A stretch of 64,000 bases of DNA, taken from positions 1,240,001 through 1,304,000 of the forward strand of contig JAHLMK010000013.1 of assembly GCA_019915135.1 (NCBI GenBank), written 5' to 3'. The notes under the pieces were generated by a model that did no database searches, was not told where the DNA came from, and was given only the letters and a program-made list of their open reading frames with translations. Numbering within the stretch: the first letter of the stretch is position 1; every line of letters starts with the position of its first letter. The DNA comes from Strobilurus pachycystidiatus. Its lineage: Eukaryota > Basidiomycota > Agaricomycetes > Agaricales > Physalacriaceae. This document shows positions 41,290-51,440 of this stretch, piece by piece. The translations under genes were made by a program, and so were the position numbers.

Positions 41290-42513
41290 ATGTCCACCAC
41301 TCTCTCGGTACACAATGCGGCTCTGACAAGTAAGTGTGGCCTCATGTCCTGTGGTTCATGTATGGAAACGTCGCCCTAGATCAAGTCGGCCTCCTCCGAG
41401 CTTTGATTACTGAAAATCCGAAGCTGGTCAACGCGGTTGATGCTGTAAGAGCGTTGCAAAGCCGCCTAGGGGAAGACTGACATATCGGACAGGACGATAG
41501 AACGCCTCTGCACTGGGCTGCATCCTCCGGAAACCTCGAAATAACAAGGTTTCTGATCGACCAGAATGCCTCGCTGGATTTGCCGGATAACAGCGGTTGG
41601 ACGCCACTGCACATCGCCGGTACGACCTCAAATATGATGGCCTATGTAGATTAAAATGTCGATCCAGCCAGTGCCGGAAATGAAGACGTCGCGCTGGAAC
41701 TTGTTGGTGCAGGTGCAGACGTGAACAAGTACGATATTGATTCGGTCGTTCCCTAGTACATGCTAATGAGGCCTTGATCAGAAAGAACAACAAGGGAATA
41801 ACACCGCTGTAAGATCTCTTTCCATCTCCTCGGATCATACACTGAACGATGCCCAACTATTCCCAGACACTATGCTGCTTCCAAGTCTAGGCTTGAGGTG
41901 CGTGTCAGACGCCGTCGTCCGGATCCAATTGTGCTCACTTTCTACCAGATTGGAAAACTCTTGATCTCTAGAGGAGCCGATGTAATAGCGTCTTGCATCT
42001 TACGCGTCTGCTGCTCGAACACATGCTGACAATGTTTCGTCAGATCAACGCCAAAGATAAAGCAAGCCAGGTACCACTGTGCGTTTCGTCTGTTCGGCTT
42101 CCACGCCTAGTTCCTGAGGTTATGTAGACACCGTGCAGCAACCACGGGGTCAGTGGGATTCATACGCCTGTTATTGGACTCATCGAAGCCTCCAAATAAG
42201 ACGCGCATCAACCCGGCGGATCGCGTAGGTGCGTAGTGCGGCCCTGCTCCAGTGCTTCTGACAGTCTTCGTTTGGCAGGCAATACACCTCTGCACCTGGC
42301 CATGGACTCGGCTCACGCCGAAGCAGCAGTGTTGCTTATCGAAGCAGGGGCTGACAGAGGCCGAGTAAGTGGTGCTCAAGGCGGCTGGAATTGTCGCTAA
42401 CTGCATCCTAGCTTAATCAGGATGGTGAAGCTCCTGAGGATATGGAAGGCGTCGGCGGAACTGAGCAGCGCCGTGCCAAGCAACACGTCGTCGATTCCTG
42501 TGGACCGGCATAA
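41290..42513 (+). CDS. nas6: 26S proteasome assembly chaperone, gankyrin/PSMD10 type (ankyrin repeats)
   Basis: Eleven exons by eye: 41290-41329, 41380-41444, 41493-41619, 41668-41728, 41782-41808, 41867-41897, 41949-41981, 42044-42078, 42128-42228, 42279-42364, 42421-42513. They sum to exactly 232 residues, the length of gankyrin/Nas6. Ankyrin repeats follow one another: DDRTPLHWAASSGNLEI, GWTPLHIAASAGNEDVALEL, NNKGITPLHYAASKSRLEI, HRAATTGSVGFIRLLLD and GNTPLHLAMDSAHAEAAVLL. Family members bind the C-terminal domain of the Rpt3 ATPase during base assembly. Several exons are very short (27, 31, 33 and 35 nt). The C-terminal tail after EDMEGVGG is non-repeat. Confidence 0.92.
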
Positions 42514-42956
42514 ACGCGGGCATCAGATAACTAGGCAGCAGTCCTCAGGTCGATATGCACAGAATCAACAATTCTACAGTGCGTTTGGTTTGCGTCTACG
42601 TTTGCTGTGGGCATGCACGATCTCTGCGTTTCAGTGAGCGGCCTTGCGCCACCGTTGTCATGAATTTTGATCAGGTAAATCACATCAACTCGGTCACCAG
42701 CGCCGTTCTAGATGTTGTGTCCCGTCGCATCATTGCGCGTTTCTATCGCCAGGGTTGTACTGCCACCCATATCGCCGACTGGTATATATGAGACTGAATA
42801 TGCGGCCTGAAAACCTCAAGCTAGCCTTCATTACTCTGACGAGCTTTGGTCTCGTCGACTCCTCAACAAGCTTGGTCTTGTTCTTTCCATTCACACGCAT
42901 CCACCTAGTTGCCCCAATCCATCCCGACCACACCATCATCTTCTATTCTGTCCAAA
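42514..42956. other. Intergenic region
   Basis: About 440 bp with no supported gene; likely 3' end of the chaperone gene and promoter of the secreted protein. Confidence 0.4.
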
Positions 42957-43214
42957 ATGCGCAACTTCGGCATCGCTCCTCTCCTCTTGTTCGTAATCGT
43001 CGCATTCGCGAACGCCGCTGCGATTCCGCGCCGGTACAATCATGTGCCTAGAGGGATGCGACTATCTCGGTTCGAACCTGGGCACAATGCCACGCCCCCC
43101 GCGCGCCACGCTGTCGCCAGAAGCACGCCCTCTGTCATTCAAGGTCACCGGGGTAGCACGATGAAGCGCGTTCATCCTAGACAGTTCAGGCCGTTGCCGA
43201 TGGAGAGCTCTTAA
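42957..43214 (+). CDS. Small secreted basic protein (85 residues)
   Basis: Single exon from ATG 42957 (MRNFGIAPLLLFVIVAFANA). A short positive start, a 13-residue hydrophobic core and ANAAA form a clear signal peptide with cleavage near residue 22. The mature part is rich in Arg, Pro and His without cysteines. It contains dibasic PRRY and MKR sites that a Kex2-type protease could cut, and an N-glycosylation sequon NAT. It could be a secreted peptide precursor; no homolog recognised. Confidence 0.6.
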   Translation: MRNFGIAPLLLFVIVAFANAAAIPRRYNHVPRGMRLSRFEPGHNATPPARHAVARSTPSVIQGHRGSTMKRVHPRQFRPLPMESS

Positions 43215-44489
43215 TTGAGGCAAGTCCCTGTCCCTCCCGTTCGTCCCTACGTTCTCATACATAGTCTAGTTTCCTCTGGCTCTGTGGCGGCGCATTCACT
43301 GGATTGGATAGTGTCACCAGAAGGGCATAGTGCGCTCGGAACTCTAGTAGTGATGAATTTCTGCTTGCAAGGCAGATGGACACGACCGCTACGTACTTAT
43401 ATCATAATAGACATGTTCTGCAATAGATGAAAGCCTGGTAACTATCCACCTGCCAGTGCCCGTTTTCGCGGATCAAAAGATCGACAGAACACTGCCCGAG
43501 TAAAAGCTGCTTCGATACTTGCAATTCAAGGAAGGCACGGAGAACTGCGCCACTGGACGGGCAGTGCCGAATTCCGGTCATATCGGCAAACTAGAAGGAA
43601 TGCTCTAGCACCGAATGGCATCAGTACTAGCTCTACTAGCAGTGGCATTGGTTCGACGAGACAGCACAGCCTAGATTCCGCTTGACCTAAGGCGTTAAGG
43701 ACACTCAAGGCCAATTCATACATGCGCAGTGTACCCGAATAACCGCCGCACAGTCGATGTGTGGCGCAGGAAACGTATAGATTTTCATCATGAGCCACGA
43801 GATGCCGAATTGCGACAAACTCGCCGCTCGGACAATTGGCCTAGCCTGCGGCTCAGTGACTAATACTTCGAGCTCTCATCCTCTCCTTGCATCGTTGACT
43901 GTTCTATCCAGAGGCAACGCGCAGGCGACTTTGAAACCAGTCTACTTGTCGGAAAATACTCCAATGCCTCATGGACCTCAGATTGTTGGACCGCTTTGAC
44001 CTTGGGACCATTTCTTTCCAAATTGTTTCTCCTGCGTACCTTGCTGACCCTAGGCTTGTCATCTTGTATCGTGTTTTCTGCCTCCGTTATAGGCTGCTTC
44101 ACCGTCAAGTTTGACGGTATCATTGCTTCGCTGGTATCCATACATAGCGCGGTCAACTCATGATTTACCGGATTCCAGGGGACCTTGTAGACGACAGCGG
44201 ATCCACGTTTTGTTGCTGCAAATCTCGAGAATTCGGACCGACCTAGTAGTCTCGCTGATCTAAAGAAACACCGGGCAATCCAGCGCGTGCGACAGGTTCC
44301 CTGTCGGGAGTTCCTTCGCATCATGGTCACGAGGTTGGATTGAGAGCACGCCTTTACCGAGACGCTGCGTGGCGTTGGGATTGCATCTACCTGGTGCGAT
44401 TCTAATTATCTGTGCAGATCGCCAGACGCTCCATTCTGCTCGATCACTTGAGTCTGATGCTAGGAACTTAGTATGATAATGACGAGAAG
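43215..44489. other. Long stretch without a recognised gene
   Basis: About 1.3 kb with only short open frames that lack coding character. Confidence 0.4.
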
Positions 44490-46215
44490 TGTAATACAAG
44501 TGGTATGGTACACGATATACAATTTGGATCAAGCTGTCGACGCCTTGAAACCGCCAGGCTTATACCTAGATGACAAAATCTCAGTCGACGTTCGGTTCAA
44601 TCGAAAGGAAAGAAGTACGGACCATTGCCATGCTACAGCGACCCAAGGAAGAGCGAAGCCAAAGCCGAGGTATCCAACGAATTTATATTTGAGGGTGCTT
44701 TTGTTGAGGTAGTTGAAAGGCATGTGCTGGGTAAGTTTCAGTAAGATCAAAAAAAAGATTGGATGACTCGGACTCGAGACGTACATTGGTGTTCGTATGC
44801 GGCTGGACGGTATGTGGGACCCAGATGTTTCGCCGTTGCATCATCCGTAGTGCGGGTCGGGTAGCGCGGAGACGCGATGTGGATGCGAGGGCGTTCATGG
44901 TATAGGATTTGGAAGGAAGCGGAGACGATTTGATCCACTGGTGCTTGTTTGCTGTCTCAACATCTTCGAGATCGTCCAGATTTTATAGTCGGAGACAGGC
45001 AATTCACGGGAGGCGCCAATAGTCTAGTATGCGGTCGAGAGTGCGCAGTGGACCATTCAGATGGTCCGGATTCGCTTGTGGGCGCATAATGAAATGATGA
45101 CCCTGTGATCGGGAGTCGGGACCGTCAAGGTAACGGAGTGTCCACCAAGGAGTCTGGATAAACTGTTTAGGAGAGCAATGCACGGAAGACTCTTCCTTCT
45201 CATTCAGGCAGCGGGGGAGTCGTAGGGATGCCATGGGCCATCGTAGTAAGCGAACCCAGAATATGAATGATCTGGGACGGACCCATCCTGATACCGGCGC
45301 GGCCAAGAGAGAGATGAAGCAGACCAGTTGCACGGCGAGAATCAATCCAGAGGCGGGCGCGACAGAGTCTGGTCGATGTGGAATGGAACGGAAAGCGGCG
45401 GAACATGCCGAGGTAGCGTGGTCACTGGTCAGACCTGGGTCAGACTCAAATTGTCGCTGTCCCGATTTGGGAGTCTGCGCCTTGGACCTTGCCACCACGA
45501 CCCGCCTCCATGCTTGTGATCCCGCCCCTCCGCCCATCGATCCTCTCACGCCATGACAGGGGTTTGCTTTCCCACTGCATGACTGAGTGGCGTTGCCCAG
45601 GGTACGCTTGGCCTCCTCCCATATAGTCTTCAGAGTCCAGACCGTTGATTGCCGAGCAGCACACTGCTTTAGTCGCGCCGTCGACCCGCCCCGCACGACT
45701 GCGCCCATATCCTTCGGCCGCATGCCCCCTGATTCTCGTCGCTCTAGCCGCTCGAGCTCTAGATTGGTTCGAGCAATATACCGACGTGTTTACAGTAATA
45801 TGCCAAGTCCATGGTGGAAGGGCAGGTGTGTGCATATCATTCCCCTTTATTGCTCATCTGACTTACCCTCAGGACGTATTGTAGTGCTCTCACATGGGAG
45901 ATACGGTCGCCTCTACCAACACCGTCTGGTTTAGCTCTGCCAGTGTCATCCGACGGTTCATAAACCTTCCACTCGCATTAAATGCACTCGTCGACAACAA
46001 ATGTCACCCTCACGCTCTGCCTGCGCACAACGTTCATCCTCCCCACCAGGAAGTGCCTCAAGTATGCCACCTATTTCCGTCTCGAATATCCCGTACTCCA
46101 TGGCAACCCGGCGCTCGTCCTTTGGCTGCCTCTGTGTGTACTGGTTTTCTCTCGCCACCACGCTAGCTCACGCCCGACAGGACACGTTCTGTGCCCATAA
46201 CACCACGCGTATATC
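44490..46215 (-). repeat. Inverted segmental duplication, copy B
   Basis: Reverse-oriented counterpart of 25950-27650. Correspondence runs from the COX8-type gene (44529-44898) through the promoter side (e.g. CLNEKEESSVHCS versus CLNEKEESFVHCS in conceptual frames) to about 46.2 kb. The non-coding part is more diverged than the exons. Confidence 0.8.
44529..44898 (-). CDS. COX8: Cytochrome c oxidase subunit VIIc/8-type, mitochondrial (copy B)
   Basis: Exons 44785-44898, 44623-44726 and 44529-44565, again 84 residues. It differs from copy A at few positions (RATRPALR for RATQPALR; KFVGYLG for KFAGYLG). Intron positions and phases are identical; donors are GTACGT and GTCCGT. Stop is TGA here versus TAA in copy A. 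The open frame and conserved splice sites point to a functional or very young paralog in a diverged flanking context. Confidence 0.9.
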
Positions 46216-47814
46216 AGTCGACATGGTGTCCCAACTAAGAATCGACTGTCTGTGCCCCGAACAACGACGCCCGCGACCATGCCCTCCTGCTTATGATAGC
46301 GTCACTCAGCCCGTCCGCCAGACCCGAGCGCCTCTCTAGCACCTTTGTTCGCGTCCACTTCGCAATGGCTTTGTCCACGGACTTCTCCATCGATCGTCCT
46401 CGAACTATCGATGGTTGATCGCTGGGCACAGCATAGCATCAGTCTGGGCGCCCACACAATTCTGGAGTCTGAACGGCATCCAGGGCACAGAGGGAAGGGT
46501 GCGTGCACATGCTATGCCCCTCTTCCAGCCGTCTAACCTGCTTGCCGGGCGCAGTACATGGTCCTTTTCGATGCCGTTGACGCTCATCCCCATCCTCTCG
46601 CTCAGGTCAAAATGGCCGGCACAACCCAAGCGCATACCCCTACACTGCTGTTGCGGACCACGAATAAGACGAATAAGCGGACCCGACTCGTCTCAGCCGC
46701 CTTGCATATCCGTGCCTGCACCTGGAAGGTTTTATGTACCAGATGTCTCAATCACGGCAGAGCCTCCTTGCGCGGAGTATAAGCCTCTATCTGCGAATTA
46801 ACGTTCGACGTTCCGGTACCGACTTGCTCGTTCATGTGAGGCGTCGCAGTAGCAGCATGCCAACTTTGACTGACAAATGCTGTAGAACAATCACGTTCTT
46901 CGCGCTGTCCTCGATCTGGCGGGTGTCCATATAATCTCTCAGAGCCGGCAATCGCTACACGTCACCACCCTGTCGATACCCAGCGACGGACGAAATGCAT
47001 AGTCGGTCTCGTGTGTCGTTGCTGACCGTCACGGCAATTGCAATGTTTTCTCTTGCGCCTACGGCCGCTGTCGCGACCAGAGCTCATCAGTAACCCCAGG
47101 ATCATGCGAACGGCGTCTAAGTTGCATTCGAAGGCGTGTAGACGATAGATACCTCTGTCGCTTCTGTCTTTAGTACCGCCGTCTGACTTCAACACTGGGC
47201 AATCACGCTGCTGCTCATCACGTCGCTATTCTGCTGCAGCAACGAGGTGCAAATCGCTATCTTGCCCTCTCGCGCAAGCTCCCGCTTTTTCGTTTCCCGT
47301 TCACTCTGCCTCGAGACCGATGTGCATTGGCCATTGTAGAAAAATGGGCTTTCGACTTCATTCTTGTCTTCCCGATGCATAGAGAAACTACTAGGAGAGG
47401 TGTGTGCCCTAGCCGTTCCCTTCTGTCGGTCTGTTATGTCCCTAACATTAGCCTACGCAGTGCATACGGCCATTGTATTTCGTCTCAATGACCACCGCTC
47501 ACTCCCTGGTCGCCCTCATCGCCTGTTCCAGGTCACGGACATCTCTCCACAGTCGCTTGTGCCCCTCTCAAGCTAGACATCTACCATACCCCGGCTTGAA
47601 TGAGATGCACCAATCTCGCCTGCGTACCGCGCCAGTGATTGCCCTTGGGTAAGCCTCTCGCGCAGAAATCGAATATCGCTCAACCATAGTGTTAGATCAG
47701 ACCGCAAGGCAGTCAGACTGTGCGAACACTAGAGTTCTCCTTCGTCGTAAACATCGCACTCGCCAATGTCATTGTAATCCCTGGTCATGTCATTACAATC
47801 GATAGACAGAGCTA
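46216..47814. other. Long stretch without a recognised gene
   Basis: About 1.6 kb; open frames are short and overlapping, with no recognisable motif. Confidence 0.4.
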
Positions 47815-48192
47815 CTACTCATACACCAAGAATCCGTTTCTGACCAGATATTCCCCGAGTCCCGCGTCTCTCTCGGACTGTAATATGGGCTTGGCTTCGT
47901 TGGGCGTCAATCGCAGAGTCTCTAAAAGGTCTCCGTTCTCCATCGGCGCGATGGCAGGATTTTCGTCCTCCAGGAACTTGTACATTTCATCGAGCATCTC
48001 CGCCGCAGCCTCCTTGACCTCCTGGAGCATCTGCAGGGTGACATCAGCGTTCATTTGCGGTGACGGTCACAGGGGGCGACGAACTATGGTGCGCTCCATC
48101 TCCTTGATCTCATTGTCGCGGACGGCGTCTCCAGTAGCGGTGCCGGAACCGAACAACCCGGTCAGTTGCGATGGGCGTCTTCGATTGTTCAT
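47815..48192 (-). pseudogene. Small gene with an in-frame TGA, function unknown
   Basis: ATG 48192 opens MNNRRRPSQLTGLFGSG...MERTIVRRPL and meets TGA at 48067-48069. The same frame continues (PSPQ, then ATG 48054, MNADVTLQMLQEVKEAAAEM) to 47815. Upstream are a TATA box (48334-48339) and a well-formed leader intron (48205-48255), so the locus is transcribed as a real gene. Either the second ORF (79 residues, acidic helical) is the product and the first is an upstream ORF, or the TGA is a nonsense mutation or a readthrough stop. No family recognised. Confidence 0.45.
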
Positions 48193-48204
48193 GTGGAAGC
48201 TGTC

Positions 48205-48255
48205 CTGTCTCGACATCAGTTAGTCGACTTGGGCTCTTTCAACTTGTAGACTTAC
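48205..48255 (-). other. 5' leader intron
   Basis: Minus strand GTAAGT at 48255, branch site CTAAC (GACTAACTGATG) and ACAG at 48205, 51 nt long, ending 12 nt before ATG 48192. Confidence 0.7.
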
Positions 48256-48333
48256 AGTAGTAATTGGTTAATTTGATTGATGTGATAAATTTGTGTTCAG
48301 CAATAATGGGTGGTCGCAGTGGAAGTGGCCGTC

Positions 48334-48339
48334 TATATA
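48334..48339 (-). promoter_or_regulatory. TATA box
   Basis: CTATATAG on the minus strand, about 140 bp upstream of ATG 48192 with a leader intron between. Confidence 0.45.
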
Positions 48340-48972
48340 GTAAGTTATCAAGTTACGACATAACCCTGCAAGACCTTTGTTACTGTTTGATAACAAAAGA
48401 CACGATAATGTTATTGTTCTACAACTAGTCTTATTGTATTCTTGTAAGGAAATTCTGATCCATTCTGATGCAACTCAACTGGCAACATCTGTCAAGCGGC
48501 TCAGCGCGTCAAGCAACCCGGAATCCCAGATCGAATGTCTATGAGAGGCGTAGAACTCGGAGATCCGCGTGCCCAACCTCCAAAGTCGAGGTTCTCTCTT
48601 TGCGCCAAACCATGATCTTGAACGTATTCCACTAAACCGCCTCCTGGGCCCATCTGTTCGTAACATTCCATGATCCATCACTGATGGGATGTCAGCGATG
48701 GTCTTTCTTATTGTTCTTATTGTGGACATGGCGTTACTTGGCTACCGTGGCTCTCCCCAGAAATGGGCGTTATTGTATTCTATTTGTCTATATAAGTTGC
48801 ACGACAAGATGCCTTTGAGCCACAATTCTTCCACCAATCATCCTCAGCTCTCAGCCAAAGCATCTTCAGTAATCCCACTCCACCCGGTTCTTAAGTGTCC
48901 ACCTCATTATGCACGTCTGTTACGGCGACGAATTGTACCAGTCGACTCATATTCCACTTCTCTAGATCAGCT
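48340..48972. other. Intergenic stretch with a plus-strand TATA box
   Basis: No supported gene. A plus-strand CTATATAAG near 48788 may serve the gene starting at 48973. Confidence 0.4.
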
Positions 48973-50077
48973 ATGCCGCCACAGTGGGAAACCGATACAG
49001 CTTTCAACCTCGAAGGGCTCGCGGAGGTTCTGGACCACGACGACCAGCATATCCCTCTCACTGATCAGGCACAACTCCTACACACGCAGCATACTACTCG
49101 GTCTTCTTTGATCCAACAGGCTACACCAAACACGGCCGCGGTCCCTGGCGCAACAGTCGACGATCTTTCAAAGCGCATTAAATAAATGCGCCACCGACCC
49201 CTCGTACATCGATCTCCATCTCCACGAGGACTTGGTTCTGCGTCGAGTTAAGCTCCTCAATGGGTTGCCTCATTTCTTCGCTGCCTTTTGCGACGCGGCC
49301 ATCAATAGGAATCCGCATCTCCCTGATTTGTCCGTTACTGTCGGGAATCTGAACTTAGATCTCACGCTTCCTCTTCGATTGTCCCCCGACGTTCGGAGTA
49401 TTTCGAACGCGGCGGACGTCCAAGCGACATATTCAGCCTGGGAATCTGGCATGGCGCTTGTGGCGTCGAAGATCATGAGTCAGACGCCAGGGGAAGCGTG
49501 GCCATTCGACCTGCCAGGGTCAGATGGTGCAACGCTTTTGCATCACAATCCTGTGGATGAGCACGCTGACTTTAGCGTCATGTCAGTCGATCGAAATGCT
49601 GCCAGATATGGCAACTATGGTCCCTTGAATGAGCAGCTCAAGCTGGCATTCGACCATGATATGGACAACATCATCGTCTACTGCTACTGCGACCCCGTCG
49701 TCTTCGATGACGCGGTCATCTTAGCGATGCATTTGCTCCTTACAAGCAAAGAACCTTTCCCCTACACGCATTGTAATCCTAATTCGGGGACGTGCGGCTT
49801 TCCGGTGTGCAAATTTCACGACCACACGCCTTCTGGCTTTCATCCTCGGTGGGCTCGACCAACAGGCTTTGATACGGCAATGTCAGACAAAGTTCTTCGA
49901 TGCGCAACGAAAAAGCTGGGATCGGATTTCACTTACAGGCAGCCTATTGGGTATATACAACTAAGAACACATCCACAGCAGGTCGCGACCGCGCACACTC
50001 ACACTCGGGCGTGCACACCCACACTCGGGCATGCACAGTCACACTCGCGTCGTACGAGAAGGCGCGCGGCGGTATGA
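48973..50077 (+). CDS. Unrecognised protein, probably spliced, next to element 3
   Basis: ATG 48973 (MPPQWETDTAFNLEGLAEV) gives a 70-codon ORF to 49185. A longer frame, open from about 49140 and containing ATG 49232, runs to 50077 (CATDPSYIDLHLHEDLVLRR, MDNIIVYCYCDPVVFDDAVI, HCNPNSGTCGFPVCKFHDH). The second has even, folded-looking composition up to about 49960, then a His/Thr-rich tail made of the repeated CACACTCGGGC motif, which is likely not coding. The join between the two pieces is unresolved. The cluster of Cys/His (CNPNSGTCGFPVCKFHDH) could bind metal. The original 3' end may have been lost to the inverted repeat at 49965 or to the LTR element at 50128. Confidence 0.45.
49965..50036 (+). 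repeat. About 70-bp inverted repeat, left arm (outside element 3)
   Basis: GAACACATCCACAGCAG, then GCGCACACTCACACTCGGGC and GTGCACACCC ACACTCGGGCATGCA (an internal 20-bp tandem). It is mirrored with high similarity at 59884-59952. Without element 3 the two arms would be about 1 kb apart. Confidence 0.75.
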
Positions 50078-50127
50078 ACAGTACCTGTAATTAGCATGTG
50101 ATCGAGATCAACGCTGCTCTCTCCCGT

Positions 50128-50351
50128 TGTGACGATGGCGTCCGGAAGGAAGTCGTCGGCACAGAGTTCGATCGGAGTGACTGTTTGAAAGTAACTCGAT
50201 TCAAGATAAGCTGGGTCTTTTTAATCTAGGTGTCGACTATATATACTGTATCAAGATAGGAGCTCGGAATAAAGTAAGAATAAGTAATAAAAATAGAACA
50301 CGGCATCTATGGTAATGAACGGAACAAGCGTCGGAGGACGCGATCGTTACA
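50128..50351 (-). repeat. 3' LTR of element 3
   Basis: 224 bp, TGTAACGATCGCGTCC...CATCGTCACA in minus sense, identical by eye to the 5' copy. It carries TATATATAC near 50240 as a likely promoter. Confidence 0.96.
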
Positions 50352-50379
50352 TACGCCCTCCGACTCCGGGAACGGGAGT

Positions 50380-51252
50380 CTACTCCTCAGCCGCAGGCTG
50401 GAACGCGGGGGCCTCGGGGTTGAGTTCCCTGGCCTTGCCCTGAGAACGAGTGATGCGAGGGACAGAGCTCGAAGCACCTCCATCCGCGGCAGTGGAAGGA
50501 CCGTCATGCTGCTCGGAAGTCGACGCGTGAGCCGAGTCGTCCTCCAACTCGTCGAAGTTCGTCGTGGTGAACAATTCCTGCATGACAGTGTCGTCATTGA
50601 AATAACCGAGGTCGGATGGGGAGTGGTTGATGAGACCGTCGGTGTAAGCAGGGGTGGAGACGGGAGCAGCGCCAGCTAGCTCGCTGAGCTGGGCGGCCGT
50701 CATCTTGACGCGCTTGACCGACTGGAAGGTGGAATCCGGCTCCTCGAGGCGCCGCTTGATGTCCTGCTTGAGGTAGCGGGCACCATCAGCACGATCCTTG
50801 GCTTTGGACTCGCGCTCCATGCGTTGCAATGCCTGCTGCGAGAAGGCCGTTTTGTAGCGCTCCAACTCCGAACGCTCCTTCAGGTTGAGCGCCAGGTCTT
50901 TCGACGCCTCGAGTGGGGGCAGGAGCTCGCCGATGTTGACGACACGCCTGTCAGGGACCGCCCACTGACCATCGCCGATGTAGACTGGTGCGCCGCCGAT
51001 GCCCTGTTCACGATTGACGGCAGAGGCAAGTTCCTCGATGCCCAGGGGCATGATATGTTTGATGGGGAGATTGCCGTTGGCGATGAGGTTGAAGGTGTGG
51101 ATGCAGCGAGCAACGTGCTCGCGAGCCATGTACGCCTGCTTGCCGTCCTCGACGGCCTTGATGACGAGACCGGCGGGACCCATCTGGATGAGCCATTCGT
51201 TACGAGCGAGACGTTGCTGGATCTCGTAGGACTCGGCGGTGACGGGCTTCAT
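50380..51252 (-). CDS. Third ORF of element 3 (290 residues), likely expressed separately from pol
   Basis: ATG 51252 begins MKPVTAESYEIQQRLARNEW. A folded-looking domain (QMGPAGLVIKAVEDGKQAYM, HIMPLGIEELASAV, GGAPVYIGDGQWAVPDRRVV) is followed by a charged coiled coil (LERYKTAFSQQALQRMERES) and an acidic Ser-rich tail. It is in frame with pol, but the linker (about 51255-51440) is low-quality Pro/Ser/Cys sequence that looks untranslated. A TATA box and a splice acceptor lie just upstream. No family recognised; no membrane segment, so not a classical envelope. Confidence 0.7.
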   Translation of the reverse strand: MKPVTAESYEIQQRLARNEWLIQMGPAGLVIKAVEDGKQAYMAREHVARCIHTFNLIANGNLPIKHIMPLGIEELASAVNREQGIGGAPVYIGDGQWAVPDRRVVNIGELLPPLEASKDLALNLKERSELERYKTAFSQQALQRMERESKAKDRADGARYLKQDIKRRLEEPDSTFQSVKRVKMTAAQLSELAGAAPVSTPAYTDGLINHSPSDLGYFNDDTVMQELFTTTNFDELEDDSAHASTSEQHDGPSTAADGGASSSVPRITRSQGKARELNPEAPAFQPAAEE

Positions 51253-51371
51253 GGTGATGGATGGGCAGGGCGAAATGGAGTGTGGGATGCAGGCGCAGGG
51301 ACGAGGAAGGATGGGAGAGGGAAACTGGGTAAGGGCAGGGGAATGAGGACTCGATGGAGATCCTCCCTGCG

Positions 51372-51378
51372 TTATATA
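51372..51378 (-). promoter_or_regulatory. Internal TATA box upstream of element 3 third ORF
   Basis: GCTATATAAC on the minus strand about 120 bp before ATG 51252. Confidence 0.5.
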
Positions 51379-51386
51379 GCCAGGCT

Positions 51387-51399
51387 CTGAAAGCGTTAG
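51387..51399 (-). promoter_or_regulatory. Candidate splice acceptor upstream of element 3 third ORF
   Basis: Minus strand TTACTAACGCTTTCAG, a textbook fungal branch site (CTAAC) 7 nt before a CAG. Splicing from a leader donor to this site would make a subgenomic mRNA for the third ORF. Confidence 0.45.
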
Positions 51400-51440
51400 T
51401 AACAACGAGTTAGTAAACAACTCGATTATTTCCTCATCTC

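Noticed and set aside
43060..43085. GGTTCGAACCTGG resembling a Pol III B box
   Set aside because: It lies inside the secreted-protein ORF, with no acceptor stem or anticodon arm around it.
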